Positions 32,478 to 40,373 of a stretch of 64,000 bases of DNA are shown in pieces. The stretch spans positions 1,178,001 through 1,242,000 of the forward strand of contig CAVWNR010000009.1 of assembly GCA_963756525.1 (NCBI GenBank). Direction: 5' to 3'. The position numbers and the translations under genes are program-made. This stretch comes from CAVWNR01 sp963756525. Its GTDB lineage: Bacteria; Actinomycetota; Actinomycetes; Mycobacteriales; Jatrophihabitantaceae. The number at the start of each line of letters is the position of its first letter. Within the stretch, counting starts at the first letter, position 1. Under the pieces are notes generated by a model that made no database searches, was not told the DNA's origin, and worked only from the letters and a program-made list of their open reading frames with translations.

Positions 32478-33440
32478 TCAGGCAGGTGGCCGGCAGCGCA
32501 CGGCGGTCAGGTCACCCGTCAGCGAACAGGGGCCGGCGTCGAACGGCACGACCACCGTGGCGCCGCGCTCGACGGGTAGTGAGCCCCAGGAGCCCGCAAG
32601 TATGCCAGACCCCGAAGTCGCCACGAGCACGCTGTAGCCGGCATCCAGCTCGCCGGCGCCGACCCGCTCGGCGCGGAAGAACTCGTCCGCAGCCGGAGGC
32701 AACAACGAGCGGGGATTCGCGCCGCCGCGCAGCGATTCCGGGTCAGACGTCCGCGTATCAACACAAGCCAGCGCCACGTCGAGCGGCAGGCCCAGCATCG
32801 CGTCGGCGGCTGACAGCCCGAACGGGGCAAACTCCAGCAGCACCGAGAAGTCGGTCGGCTCCTGGACCTCCACGAGCAGGACATCCGATCCGATCGAGTG
32901 GGGCACTCCGGCGGGGCAGAGCAGCACGTCGCCCGCCGATATCGGCACCCGGTTGGTGGCGCCCAGCAGCGCGTCGGTGTCCTGACCAGACACCCAGGAA
33001 GCCAGCTCGGCAGCCGCGACGTCGCGCGCGAACCCGAGGTGCACCTCAGCATTGGGCGCAGCCTCGAGAATGATCCACGCCTCCGTCTTGCCGAACCGGC
33101 TACCGAGGTGCGCCGCGGCGAAGGAGCGCGAGGGATGCACGTGCACCGGCAGCCGCTGCCCGGCGTCGAGCAGCTTCACGAGCAGCCCGGGCGTCGCGCG
33201 GTACCGCGCGACGTGCGCGGAACCGAGCCATAGATCCGGCGAGGCCGCGATCGCCTCGGCCAGCCGCGCGCCGTCCGGCAAGGAGGTCAAGCCGGCCGGT
33301 GCTGCGCCGAACCGCGCTGTCGTCGACGCCACCCAGTCCTCGGGGCGCGGCTCGAGCGGCAACCCGCGGAACCGACCGAGCCGCCCGGAACCGCGATAGA
33401 ACGTCCGCGGCTGGTTCGGCCCGAGCACGATCGGTCGCAT
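32478..33440 (-). CDS. manA: Mannose-6-phosphate isomerase, class I
   Basis: 320 residues. The start NQPRTFYRGSGRLGRF is followed by the zinc ligands in LPVHVHPSR (two His), a downstream EAWIILEAAP glutamate and the PAGVPHSIGSDVLLVEVQEPTD cupin motif with a third His. The enzyme interconverts mannose-6-phosphate and fructose-6-phosphate, feeding GDP-mannose synthesis for envelope glycans. It is short relative to about 390-residue relatives but keeps the core. It is divergent from the MFS gene, 45 bases apart. Confidence 0.88.
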   Translation of the reverse strand: MRPIVLGPNQPRTFYRGSGRLGRFRGLPLEPRPEDWVASTTARFGAAPAGLTSLPDGARLAEAIAASPDLWLGSAHVARYRATPGLLVKLLDAGQRLPVHVHPSRSFAAAHLGSRFGKTEAWIILEAAPNAEVHLGFARDVAAAELASWVSGQDTDALLGATNRVPISAGDVLLCPAGVPHSIGSDVLLVEVQEPTDFSVLLEFAPFGLSAADAMLGLPLDVALACVDTRTSDPESLRGGANPRSLLPPAADEFFRAERVGAGELDAGYSVLVATSGSGILAGSWGSLPVERGATVVVPFDAGPCSLTGDLTAVRCRPPA

Positions 33441-33485
33441 CCCGCAACGCCCCCTTCGTCGGAGTACCCCGGCAGACTATGCGCC

Positions 33486-34892
33486 GTGACGGCACCCGCG
33501 ATCCCGATGCGTACCACGACGGGTCGGGGCATTCTCGTCACGACCATTCTCGGCAGCGGGATGGTCTTCCTCGACGGCACGATCGCCAACGTCGCGGTCA
33601 AGCACATCGGCCAGCAGTTCAACGCCGGCTTCGGCGCCCTGCAGTGGGTGCTCAACGGGTACGCGCTGCCGCTCGCCAGCCTGATCCTGCTCGGCGGCTC
33701 GCTCGGCGACCGGCTCGGCCGCCGCAAGGTGTACCTCACCGGGGTCGCCTGGTTCGCCGCGGCGTCGCTGCTGTGCGCGCTCGCCCCGAACATCGAGATC
33801 CTGATCGCCGCCCGCGCGCTGCAGGGCGTCGGCGGCGCGCTGCTGACGCCCGGCAGCCTAGCCATCATCACCGCGACGATCGCGCCGGACGACCGGGCAG
33901 CAGCGGTCGGCGCCTGGTCGGGGTTCAGTGGGGTCGCGACGGCCATCGGGCCGCTCCTCGGCGGATGGCTGGTGCAGGACGTCTCGTGGCGCTGGGCCTT
34001 TGCCATCAACGTGCCGTTCGCGGTCGCGGTGATCGTCCTCGCCTTGCGGTGCGTGCCGGAGACCCGGGCCGAGCATCGGCAGACCCGCCTCGACCTGCCG
34101 GGCACGGCGCTCGTCGCGGCCGGTCTCGGCCTGCTCACCTACGGCACGACGGCCGCCGGATCGGCGGGATGGAACGCCGCGTCCATCACCGTCAGCCTGG
34201 TCGGGGTGGCGCTGTTTCCCGCGTTCGTCCTCGTCGAGGCGCGGACGGAGCAACCGCTCGTTCCGCTGGGCCTGTTCGCCGACCGGACCTTCGCGGGCGC
34301 CAACGCGATGACGTTTTTGACCTACGCAGCCCTCAGCGCCATCGTGTTCGTTCTCGTGCTCCACTTGCAGGTGTCCGCCGGATACGGGGCCCTTGCCGCG
34401 GGTCTTGCGACTCTGCCGGTGACCCTGATGCTGCTGCTCTTCTCCGCGCGGTCGGGGGCGCTCGCCGCCCGGATCGGCCCACGAGTGCAGATGACGGCAG
34501 GTCCGCTGCTCGCCGCGGCGGGACTGCTGCTGACGCTGCGCATCGACCAGACGCACCGTTCCTACCTGGTCGACGTCCTGCCGGGCATCGTCGTATTCGC
34601 ATTGGGCTTGGTCACCCTGGTCGCCCCGCTGACCGCGACGGTGATGGGGTCGGCGCCGGGCGATCAGGTGGGGATCGCGTCCGGGGTGAACAATGCCGTG
34701 GCCCGCGCGGCCGGACTGCTCGCCGTCGCGGTGCTGCCGCCGCTGGCCGGCCTGCACGGCGACGCCTACCGCGACGTGCCCGTAATGGTGCACGGGTACC
34801 GCATCGTCGCGATCAGCTGCGCCGCGCTGCTGGCGACCGCGGCGCTGGTCGTCGCCGTGACTGTGCGGAATCCGGTCCGCGTGGAAGGGTGA
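33486..34892 (+). CDS. MFS exporter, DHA2 (EmrB/QacA) family
   Basis: 468 residues from GTG 33486, about 14 hydrophobic helices. Motif C-like and the antiporter start GSGMVFLDGTIANVAV, LNGYALPLASLILLGGSLGDRLGRRKVY (motif A, GDRLGRR) and ALQGVGGALLTPGSLAII are typical of proton-driven DHA2 drug exporters. The substrate is unknown. DUF2630 follows 5 bases downstream in the same operon. Confidence 0.9.
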   Translation: MTAPAIPMRTTTGRGILVTTILGSGMVFLDGTIANVAVKHIGQQFNAGFGALQWVLNGYALPLASLILLGGSLGDRLGRRKVYLTGVAWFAAASLLCALAPNIEILIAARALQGVGGALLTPGSLAIITATIAPDDRAAAVGAWSGFSGVATAIGPLLGGWLVQDVSWRWAFAINVPFAVAVIVLALRCVPETRAEHRQTRLDLPGTALVAAGLGLLTYGTTAAGSAGWNAASITVSLVGVALFPAFVLVEARTEQPLVPLGLFADRTFAGANAMTFLTYAALSAIVFVLVLHLQVSAGYGALAAGLATLPVTLMLLLFSARSGALAARIGPRVQMTAGPLLAAAGLLLTLRIDQTHRSYLVDVLPGIVVFALGLVTLVAPLTATVMGSAPGDQVGIASGVNNAVARAAGLLAVAVLPPLAGLHGDAYRDVPVMVHGYRIVAISCAALLATAALVVAVTVRNPVRVEG

Positions 34893-34897
34893 GCTGC

Positions 34898-35140
34898 ATG
34901 GACGACAAGTCGGTGCTCGACCAGATCAACGAGCTCGTCGGCGAAGAGAAAGAGCTGCGCGCCACCCACCTCGGCAGGGGGCTCACCGGCGAGGACCGGC
35001 TGCGGCTGCAGCAGCTGGAACGGCAACTCGACCGGTGCTGGGACCTGCTGCGCCAGCGCCGTGCTCGGGAGGAGTTCGGCGACAACCCCGACACCGCCCG
35101 CGCCCGCTCGACGAACGAGGTGGAGGGCTATCTCCAGTAA
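34898..35140 (+). CDS. DUF2630 family protein
   Basis: 80 residues from ATG 34898, GAAGGGTGAG upstream. INELVGEEKELRATHL and LQQLERQLDRCWDLLRQRRAREEFGDNP are the DUF2630 signature, a small coiled-coil protein common in actinobacteria. The function is unknown. It is translated directly after the MFS gene and stops 3 bases from the convergent ABC permease. Confidence 0.88.
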   Translation: MDDKSVLDQINELVGEEKELRATHLGRGLTGEDRLRLQQLERQLDRCWDLLRQRRAREEFGDNPDTARARSTNEVEGYLQ

Positions 35141-35143
35141 CGC

Positions 35144-36031
35144 TCAGCTGGAGACGTCCTTGCTGCCGAACCGCGCCCAGGCGAGCGCCAGAAAGACCGC
35201 CATGTACCCGAGCGAAACCAGCACGCCCTGGCCGACCCGGTCGAAGACCATCGGGTCGCGCAGCAAGTCCGAGAAGTTCAGCCAGTAGTGACTGGGCAGC
35301 CACGGGTGGATGGCGCCCAGCTGCGGCACCTGGTCGAGCACCTCGCTCGTGATCGTCAGGGCCAGCGTCGCGGCCATCGCGGCGATCGGCACCTCGGTAA
35401 GCGTCGAGATGAACAACCCGATCGCCCCCATCGCGGCCACCATGATCGTCACGTAGCAGACGACCAGGAGCAGTCGATACATCCCGGCGGCCAGCGATAC
35501 CGCGGTACCGGAGAGCAGCGTGACGTCGCCGCCCGGGAAGAGGATCAAACCGATGATCACACCCGCGACGGCGACAACGAGTGCGGACGCGAAGCACCAG
35601 ACGAGCAGCGACGCGTACTTGACCGCCAGCAGCCGGGTACGCCCGACCGGGACGGTCAGCAGGTAGCGCAGCGTGCCGATGTGCGCCTCGCCGGCCACCG
35701 CCTCGCCGGCGACCACGGACATCGCCATCGGCAAGAACAGCGGCAGGATCACCAGCATCGACGCCAGCGCGACGAACACGCCGTTGTCGGTGATGCTGCC
35801 GAACAGCGCCGCGCCCGTGCCGTCGCCGCCGCCGTTGCCAGTCGGGTTCTGCACCTTCACCGCGATCGCGATGACGATTGGGATAGCGGCGAGCACGCCG
35901 AGGATGGCGATGTTGCGGCGGCGCCGGAACACCATGCCCAGCTCCGAGCGCAGGAACCGTCCCGTCGGAGCGCGGCGGGTCGGCACCGGGCGGGCCGGGG
36001 TGGAACGAGTCGGGGCCTCAGCCAGAGACAT
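35144..36031 (-). CDS. ABC-2 type transporter permease
   Basis: 295 residues from ATG 36031. The basic N-terminus (RFLRSELGMVFRRRRN) leads into six hydrophobic helices. VVAGEAVAGEAHIGTLRYLLTVPVGRTRLLAVK is the conserved ABC-2 loop. It overlaps the ATPase gene by 14 bases, so the pair forms one exporter. It is the last gene of the LolA-ATPase-permease operon. Confidence 0.88.
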   Translation of the reverse strand: MSLAEAPTRSTPARPVPTRRAPTGRFLRSELGMVFRRRRNIAILGVLAAIPIVIAIAVKVQNPTGNGGGDGTGAALFGSITDNGVFVALASMLVILPLFLPMAMSVVAGEAVAGEAHIGTLRYLLTVPVGRTRLLAVKYASLLVWCFASALVVAVAGVIIGLILFPGGDVTLLSGTAVSLAAGMYRLLLVVCYVTIMVAAMGAIGLFISTLTEVPIAAMAATLALTITSEVLDQVPQLGAIHPWLPSHYWLNFSDLLRDPMVFDRVGQGVLVSLGYMAVFLALAWARFGSKDVSS

Positions 36032-37001
36032 CGAAGCCCTCCCCGGTGAGCTCGACGAACATGTCCTCCAGCCGCGGCGCCTCGACGGCGAAGCCGCGCA
36101 CGCCGACGCCCGCGCCGACCAGCGCTGCCACGACCTGCTCGGGGACGGCGTCGCCGATCACGGCCGAGACCGCGCCGTCGGCCGCGGCCACATCCGACAA
36201 GCCGAACCGGTGCAGCACCGCCGCGGCGGGGCCGGGCGCCGCCGTGTCGACCCGCACCCGCGCCCGCTGCTCGGCGGCCAGCGCGGCGAGCGAGCCCTGC
36301 CAGACCATCCGCCCGACGCTCATCACCCCGACGTGCGTGCACGCCTGCTCGACCTCGCTGAGCAGGTGCGAGGAGACCAGCACGGTCACCCCCTCGCCGC
36401 CGAGCGAGGCGATGAGGTGGCGAACCTCGCGGGTGCCCTGCGGGTCGAGACCGTTGGTCGGCTCGTCGAGGATGAGCAGGTCGCGCGGCTGCAGCAGCGC
36501 AGCAGCGATACCGAGCCGCTGCCGCATGCCGAGCGAGTAGTTGCGGTAGCGCTTGCCGGCCGCCGCCAGCAGTCCCACTCGCTCCAGCGCCGAGTCGATG
36601 CGGCGTCGGGACGTGCGCGGGTCGGCGGTGCGGTCGGCCGCGTCGAGACGGACCAGGTTCGCCCGCCCGGACAGGTACGGATGAAACGCCGGGCCTTCGA
36701 CCAGCGAGCCCACCCGCGGCAGCACCGCCGCGGCGGAGTCCGGCATCGGTCGGTCGAGCAGCCGGTGCGTGCCGGCGGTCGGGAAGATCAGCCCGAGCAG
36801 CATCCGGATCGTCGTCGTCTTCCCCGAGCCGTTCGGGCCGAGGAAGCCGTAGACCGCGCCGTTCGGCACTCGCAGGTCGAGCCCGTCGACGGCGAGCTGG
36901 CCGCCCCGGAAGCGCTTGGTGAGGCCCTGGGACGAGACCGCGACCGGCTCGCCGTCGGCCGTGGCCGATCCGACGGCCGATGCGGCCTCGGTCAGCGTCA
37001 C
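36018..37001 (-). CDS. ABC transporter ATP-binding protein
   Basis: 327 residues from GTG 37001, overlapping the LolA-like stop as GTGA. Walker A GPNGSGKTTTIRMLL, Q-loop region, signature YSLGMRQRLGIAAALLQPRDLLILDEPTNGLD (signature plus Walker B) and the H-loop VLVSSHLL are intact. The C-terminal about 100 residues are the usual DrrA-type extension. It powers export through the coupled permease. Confidence 0.94.
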   Translation of the reverse strand: MTLTEAASAVGSATADGEPVAVSSQGLTKRFRGGQLAVDGLDLRVPNGAVYGFLGPNGSGKTTTIRMLLGLIFPTAGTHRLLDRPMPDSAAAVLPRVGSLVEGPAFHPYLSGRANLVRLDAADRTADPRTSRRRIDSALERVGLLAAAGKRYRNYSLGMRQRLGIAAALLQPRDLLILDEPTNGLDPQGTREVRHLIASLGGEGVTVLVSSHLLSEVEQACTHVGVMSVGRMVWQGSLAALAAEQRARVRVDTAAPGPAAAVLHRFGLSDVAAADGAVSAVIGDAVPEQVVAALVGAGVGVRGFAVEAPRLEDMFVELTGEGFDVSG

Positions 37002-38119
37002 CTGTGGCTGGCAGCCGCGGCGTACAGCGCGGACGGGTCGACCGCGCCGGCGAACGTGCGGCCGTCGTTGGTGAACAACGCGGTGATCAGCTTCGACTGG
37101 AACAGTCGTCCGCTACCCCACGCGCCGGACACCGGCGTGGTGGCGGAGTCGATCATGCCCTGGGCGCTCTGCTGGCCGTTCTTCGGGGCACTCGGCGCGC
37201 CGGCACTGTGGCTGGACTTCATCTCGACGATCGTCGTCCACCCGGTGCCGATGACGGCCGGCTCGGCGGCGTCGTGCTCGCTGCCACGCAGCGCGGACGC
37301 GTCAAGCTTCTCCTGCTTGACCGTGACGCCCTTCGGCGGGGTGTAGACGAAGTTCTCGTTGGCCGGGACGGCGAAGCTGACCTGGGTGAACGAGACGTCG
37401 ATGGCCGGGTTCGTCGTGTCGCCACGGGCGAAGATCTGCACCCCGATCGGGATCTTGTGCTGGCCGTCGATGGCGATGTGCACCGAGCCGATGCGCGAGG
37501 CGGTGTCGCGCGGGGTGAGCACCAGCTCGTACGCGGCGCGGTCGGCCACCCGCCGGTTGGCGTCGGTGCTCACCCGGGTGGACGGGTCGATCGCGGCCAG
37601 CGCCTGCTTGGCGATCTGGTCCGGGGTGAGGTTGAGCGCGTTCGGCTTCGCGGGCGTCGCCTTGTGCGACTCACCGGCCGGAAGCTGCAGGTGGGTGGCG
37701 GTGTGCGTCCCGCTCGTCCACTGCCACACGTCGCGCCCGTTGCGGAACACGTCGGTCTCGCCGACCGACTCGAGCAGCGCCACCCGCTGCTTGTCCTGCC
37801 CGTCGACCCAGATGCGCACGGTGTGCGAGCCGGTCAGCAGGCTCGTCATCGACGTGGACGAGCCCTGGTCGACGGCGGGCAACTGGGGCAGCCCGAGGTT
37901 GGCGTTGGCCACGATCGTTCCGGACATCGCGTCGACGTTGGAGGACGCGATCTCGGCGAGCAGCTGCTCGGCCGAGCGCGGCGGGAGGTTCGTCGACGCC
38001 GAAGCGGAGAACGCGCCGGTGGCGGTCAGGCCGATGGCCCCCGCCACGCCGACGGGCAGCACCCACCGCAGCGTCTGATGACGGAGGAAGATTGCGCTTG
38101 CACTCACAGGGAAGAGCAT
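36998..38119 (-). CDS. Exported LolA-like (DUF2092) protein
   Basis: 373 residues. After a hydrophobic N-terminal signal or anchor (about 19-42, ending near GAFSASAS) come LPPRSAEQLLAEI and VWQWTSGTHTATHLQLP, then a long beta-rich region including YELVLTPRD, typical of LolA-fold lipoprotein-carrier-like proteins in actinobacteria. No lipobox cysteine is seen. It heads an operon with an ABC exporter and is divergent from a two-component system. It may sense or carry an envelope ligand. The exact start (ATG 38119) is uncertain. Confidence 0.75.
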   Translation of the reverse strand: MLFPVSASAIFLRHQTLRWVLPVGVAGAIGLTATGAFSASASTNLPPRSAEQLLAEIASSNVDAMSGTIVANANLGLPQLPAVDQGSSTSMTSLLTGSHTVRIWVDGQDKQRVALLESVGETDVFRNGRDVWQWTSGTHTATHLQLPAGESHKATPAKPNALNLTPDQIAKQALAAIDPSTRVSTDANRRVADRAAYELVLTPRDTASRIGSVHIAIDGQHKIPIGVQIFARGDTTNPAIDVSFTQVSFAVPANENFVYTPPKGVTVKQEKLDASALRGSEHDAAEPAVIGTGWTTIVEMKSSHSAGAPSAPKNGQQSAQGMIDSATTPVSGAWGSGRLFQSKLITALFTNDGRTFAGAVDPSALYAAAASHR

Positions 38120-38142
38120 GCGCCGAATGCACTGTGATCGGG

Positions 38143-38168
38143 CTGAGCACTCCTGAGGTCGGCCTCAG
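38143..38168. promoter_or_regulatory. Candidate operator for the OmpR-type regulator
   Basis: CTGAG occurs at 38143-38147 and 38153-38157, ten bases apart, and CTGAGG/CCTCAG (38153-38158, 38163-38168) forms a palindrome with a 4-base gap. Another CTGAGG stands near 38183. Repeats about one helical turn apart are usual for OmpR-family sites. They lie in the divergent region between the LolA operon and the response-regulator gene. Confidence 0.4.
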
Positions 38169-38213
38169 TCCCCGGTGGCAGGCTGAGGGCGTCGTTGACA
38201 GCGAGGAGTGGAC

Positions 38214-38948
38214 GTGCGGTTGCTGATCGTCGAGGACGAGGTGCGCCTCGCCTCCGCCCTGCAGCGCGGCCTGTCCGCCGAGGGATTCACCGTCGACGTG
38301 GCGCACACCGGACCGGACGGGCTGCACGCCGCGCAGGAGACGACCTACGACGCCGTGCTGCTCGACATCATGCTGCCGGGGCTGTCCGGATACCGGATCA
38401 TCGAGCAGCTGCGGGCGGCCGAGAACTGGGTGCCCATCCTCATGCTCACCGCCAAGGACGGCGAGTACGACGAGGCGGACGCGCTCGACCTGGGCGCTGA
38501 CGACTACATCACCAAGCCGTTCTCGTTCGTCGTGCTACTGGCCCGGCTGCGGGCGCTGCTGCGCCGCGGTGTCACGCCCCGGCCGGCCGCGCTCACGGTC
38601 GGCGACCTGGTGCTCGACCCGGCGGCGCATACCGTCGCCCGCGGCGGCGTGCAGGTCGAGCTGACCCCGCGGGAGTTCTCCCTGCTGGAGTTCCTGATGC
38701 GCCGGGCCGGCGAGGCGGTGTCGAAGGCCGAGATCCTGCACCACGTCTGGGACGCGCATTACGACGGCGACGCGAACGTCGTCGAGGTCTACGTCGGCTA
38801 TCTGCGCCGCAAGATCGACACCCCGTTCGGGCGGCAGAGCCTGCAGACGGTGCGCGGCGCCGGGTACCGGCTGGCGGTCGACGGCTCGGGCGCCCAGGGC
38901 GCGGCGCCGGCGGGAGTGAACGGCGGCGCCCCGGCTGACCGCGGCTGA
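38214..38948 (+). CDS. OmpR-family response regulator
   Basis: 244 residues from GTG 38214, chosen because GAGGAG (38203-38208) lies 5 bases upstream; GTG 38208 is an alternative. The receiver has the acidic pair (VEDE), phospho-acceptor in AVLLDIMLPG, Thr in MLTAKD and Lys in ITKPFSF. The winged helix contains EVYVGYLRRKID and TVRGAGYRL. It pairs with the sensor kinase 15 bases downstream and may control the divergent LolA-ABC operon. Confidence 0.94.
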   Translation: MRLLIVEDEVRLASALQRGLSAEGFTVDVAHTGPDGLHAAQETTYDAVLLDIMLPGLSGYRIIEQLRAAENWVPILMLTAKDGEYDEADALDLGADDYITKPFSFVVLLARLRALLRRGVTPRPAALTVGDLVLDPAAHTVARGGVQVELTPREFSLLEFLMRRAGEAVSKAEILHHVWDAHYDGDANVVEVYVGYLRRKIDTPFGRQSLQTVRGAGYRLAVDGSGAQGAAPAGVNGGAPADRG

Positions 38949-38963
38949 GCCGAGAGCGTCCCC

Positions 38964-40361
38964 ATGCGCTGGCTTCGTGACCTCTGGCGCGGCCAGTCGC
39001 TGCGGGCGCACATCACGATCGTCGCGACGGCGCTGTTCGCGTTCGCGGTGCTCACCGGCGCGGTGCTGCTGATCGCGCTACAGCGCGCGTCGCTCATCCA
39101 TGCGCTCGACTCGTCCGCCGACAAGGCCGGCACCGACGTCGCCGCGCTGGTGGTGCGCGGGACGCTGCCCCAGTTGGTGCTCTCCGGCTCGGGTGGCGTC
39201 GACCGGATCCAGGTCGTCGACGCCGACGACACGGTGATCGCGTTCTCGCCGAGCTCCGACGCGCACACCCCGATGCTCGACCCGGCCCAGCTGGCCCAGG
39301 CCCGCGCCGGGCACCGGATCACGATCGACGGCGCACGAGCCAACCTCAACGAACAGGTCCGCGTCACCGCGGTGCCCGCGGGCCTGGACACGGTGCTGAT
39401 CGGCACCGGGCTGGCCCGAGTCGATCAGAGCGTGCACATCCTGCGCAGCGCCGCCCTGGTCGGCTGCCCGATCGCCGTCCTGGTGATGGCGCTCGCCACC
39501 TACTTCATCGTCGCGCGGACGCTGCGTACCGTCGCCGGGCTGAGGCAGGGCGCCGAGGAGATCACCGCCGCCGGGCTCGCCGACCAGCGGCTGCCGGTCT
39601 CGAACGCGCAGGACGAGATCCATCGGCTCGCGGTCACGTTGAACGCCATGCTGGACCGCATCGAGGCGTCGACGAGGCGGCAGCGCACGTTCGTCGGGGA
39701 CGCCGCGCACGAGCTCCGCTCGCCGCTGGCGTCGCTGCGGGTGCAGCTCGAGGTGGCCGGCCGGCTGGGCCCGCACACCGACTGGCCGGCAGTCGTGCAG
39801 GACTCCCTCGTCGACGTCGACCGTCTCGACCGGCTGGTCGAGGACCTGCTCGCGCTGGCCCGCTCGGACGAGGCCGGCGGCGTGCTGCGGCGACGCGAGC
39901 CGGTGGAGCTCGACGAGCTGGTGACCTCGATCGGGTCCGGGTACGCCGAGGCCCGGGTGCCGGTGACGATCACCGCCGCGCCGGTGGTCGTCGACGGCGA
40001 CGCGGACGGCCTGCGCCGGGTGGTGGTGAACCTCGTCGACAACGCGGTCCGCTACGCCAAGTCGTCGGTGCAGGTCACCGTCGAAACTGGCCAGCACTCC
40101 GGTCCGAACGGCACCGTGTCGTTGACGGTCGCCGACGACGGGCCGGGGATCCCGGCCGCGGAGCGCGAACGCGTCTTCGACCGCTTTTACCGGGTGCACG
40201 AGTCACGCTCCCGCGAGTCGGGCGGCACCGGGCTCGGCCTGCCCATCGTGCGCGACCTGGTCCGCGCCCACGGCGGGGTCGTGCGGCTCGCCGACAACCA
40301 TCCCGGGCTGCGCGCGATCATCACCCTGCCGGCGGCTGACGCACACGTCGAAATCGGCTGA
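38964..40361 (+). CDS. Two-component sensor histidine kinase
   Basis: 465 residues. There is one N-terminal helix (about 19-40), an extracytoplasmic sensor of about 125 residues, and a second helix (about 160-182). HAMP (TLRTVAGLRQGAEEI) follows, then the H box FVGDAAHELRSPLASLRVQLE, and the N, G1 and G2 boxes (VVNLVDNAVRYA, VADDGPGIP, GTGLGLPIVRDLVRAHGG). It autophosphorylates on the H-box histidine and signals to the preceding regulator. The ligand is unknown. Confidence 0.94.
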   Translation: MRWLRDLWRGQSLRAHITIVATALFAFAVLTGAVLLIALQRASLIHALDSSADKAGTDVAALVVRGTLPQLVLSGSGGVDRIQVVDADDTVIAFSPSSDAHTPMLDPAQLAQARAGHRITIDGARANLNEQVRVTAVPAGLDTVLIGTGLARVDQSVHILRSAALVGCPIAVLVMALATYFIVARTLRTVAGLRQGAEEITAAGLADQRLPVSNAQDEIHRLAVTLNAMLDRIEASTRRQRTFVGDAAHELRSPLASLRVQLEVAGRLGPHTDWPAVVQDSLVDVDRLDRLVEDLLALARSDEAGGVLRRREPVELDELVTSIGSGYAEARVPVTITAAPVVVDGDADGLRRVVVNLVDNAVRYAKSSVQVTVETGQHSGPNGTVSLTVADDGPGIPAAERERVFDRFYRVHESRSRESGGTGLGLPIVRDLVRAHGGVVRLADNHPGLRAIITLPAADAHVEIG

Positions 40362-40373
40362 CGCACGCGGGAG

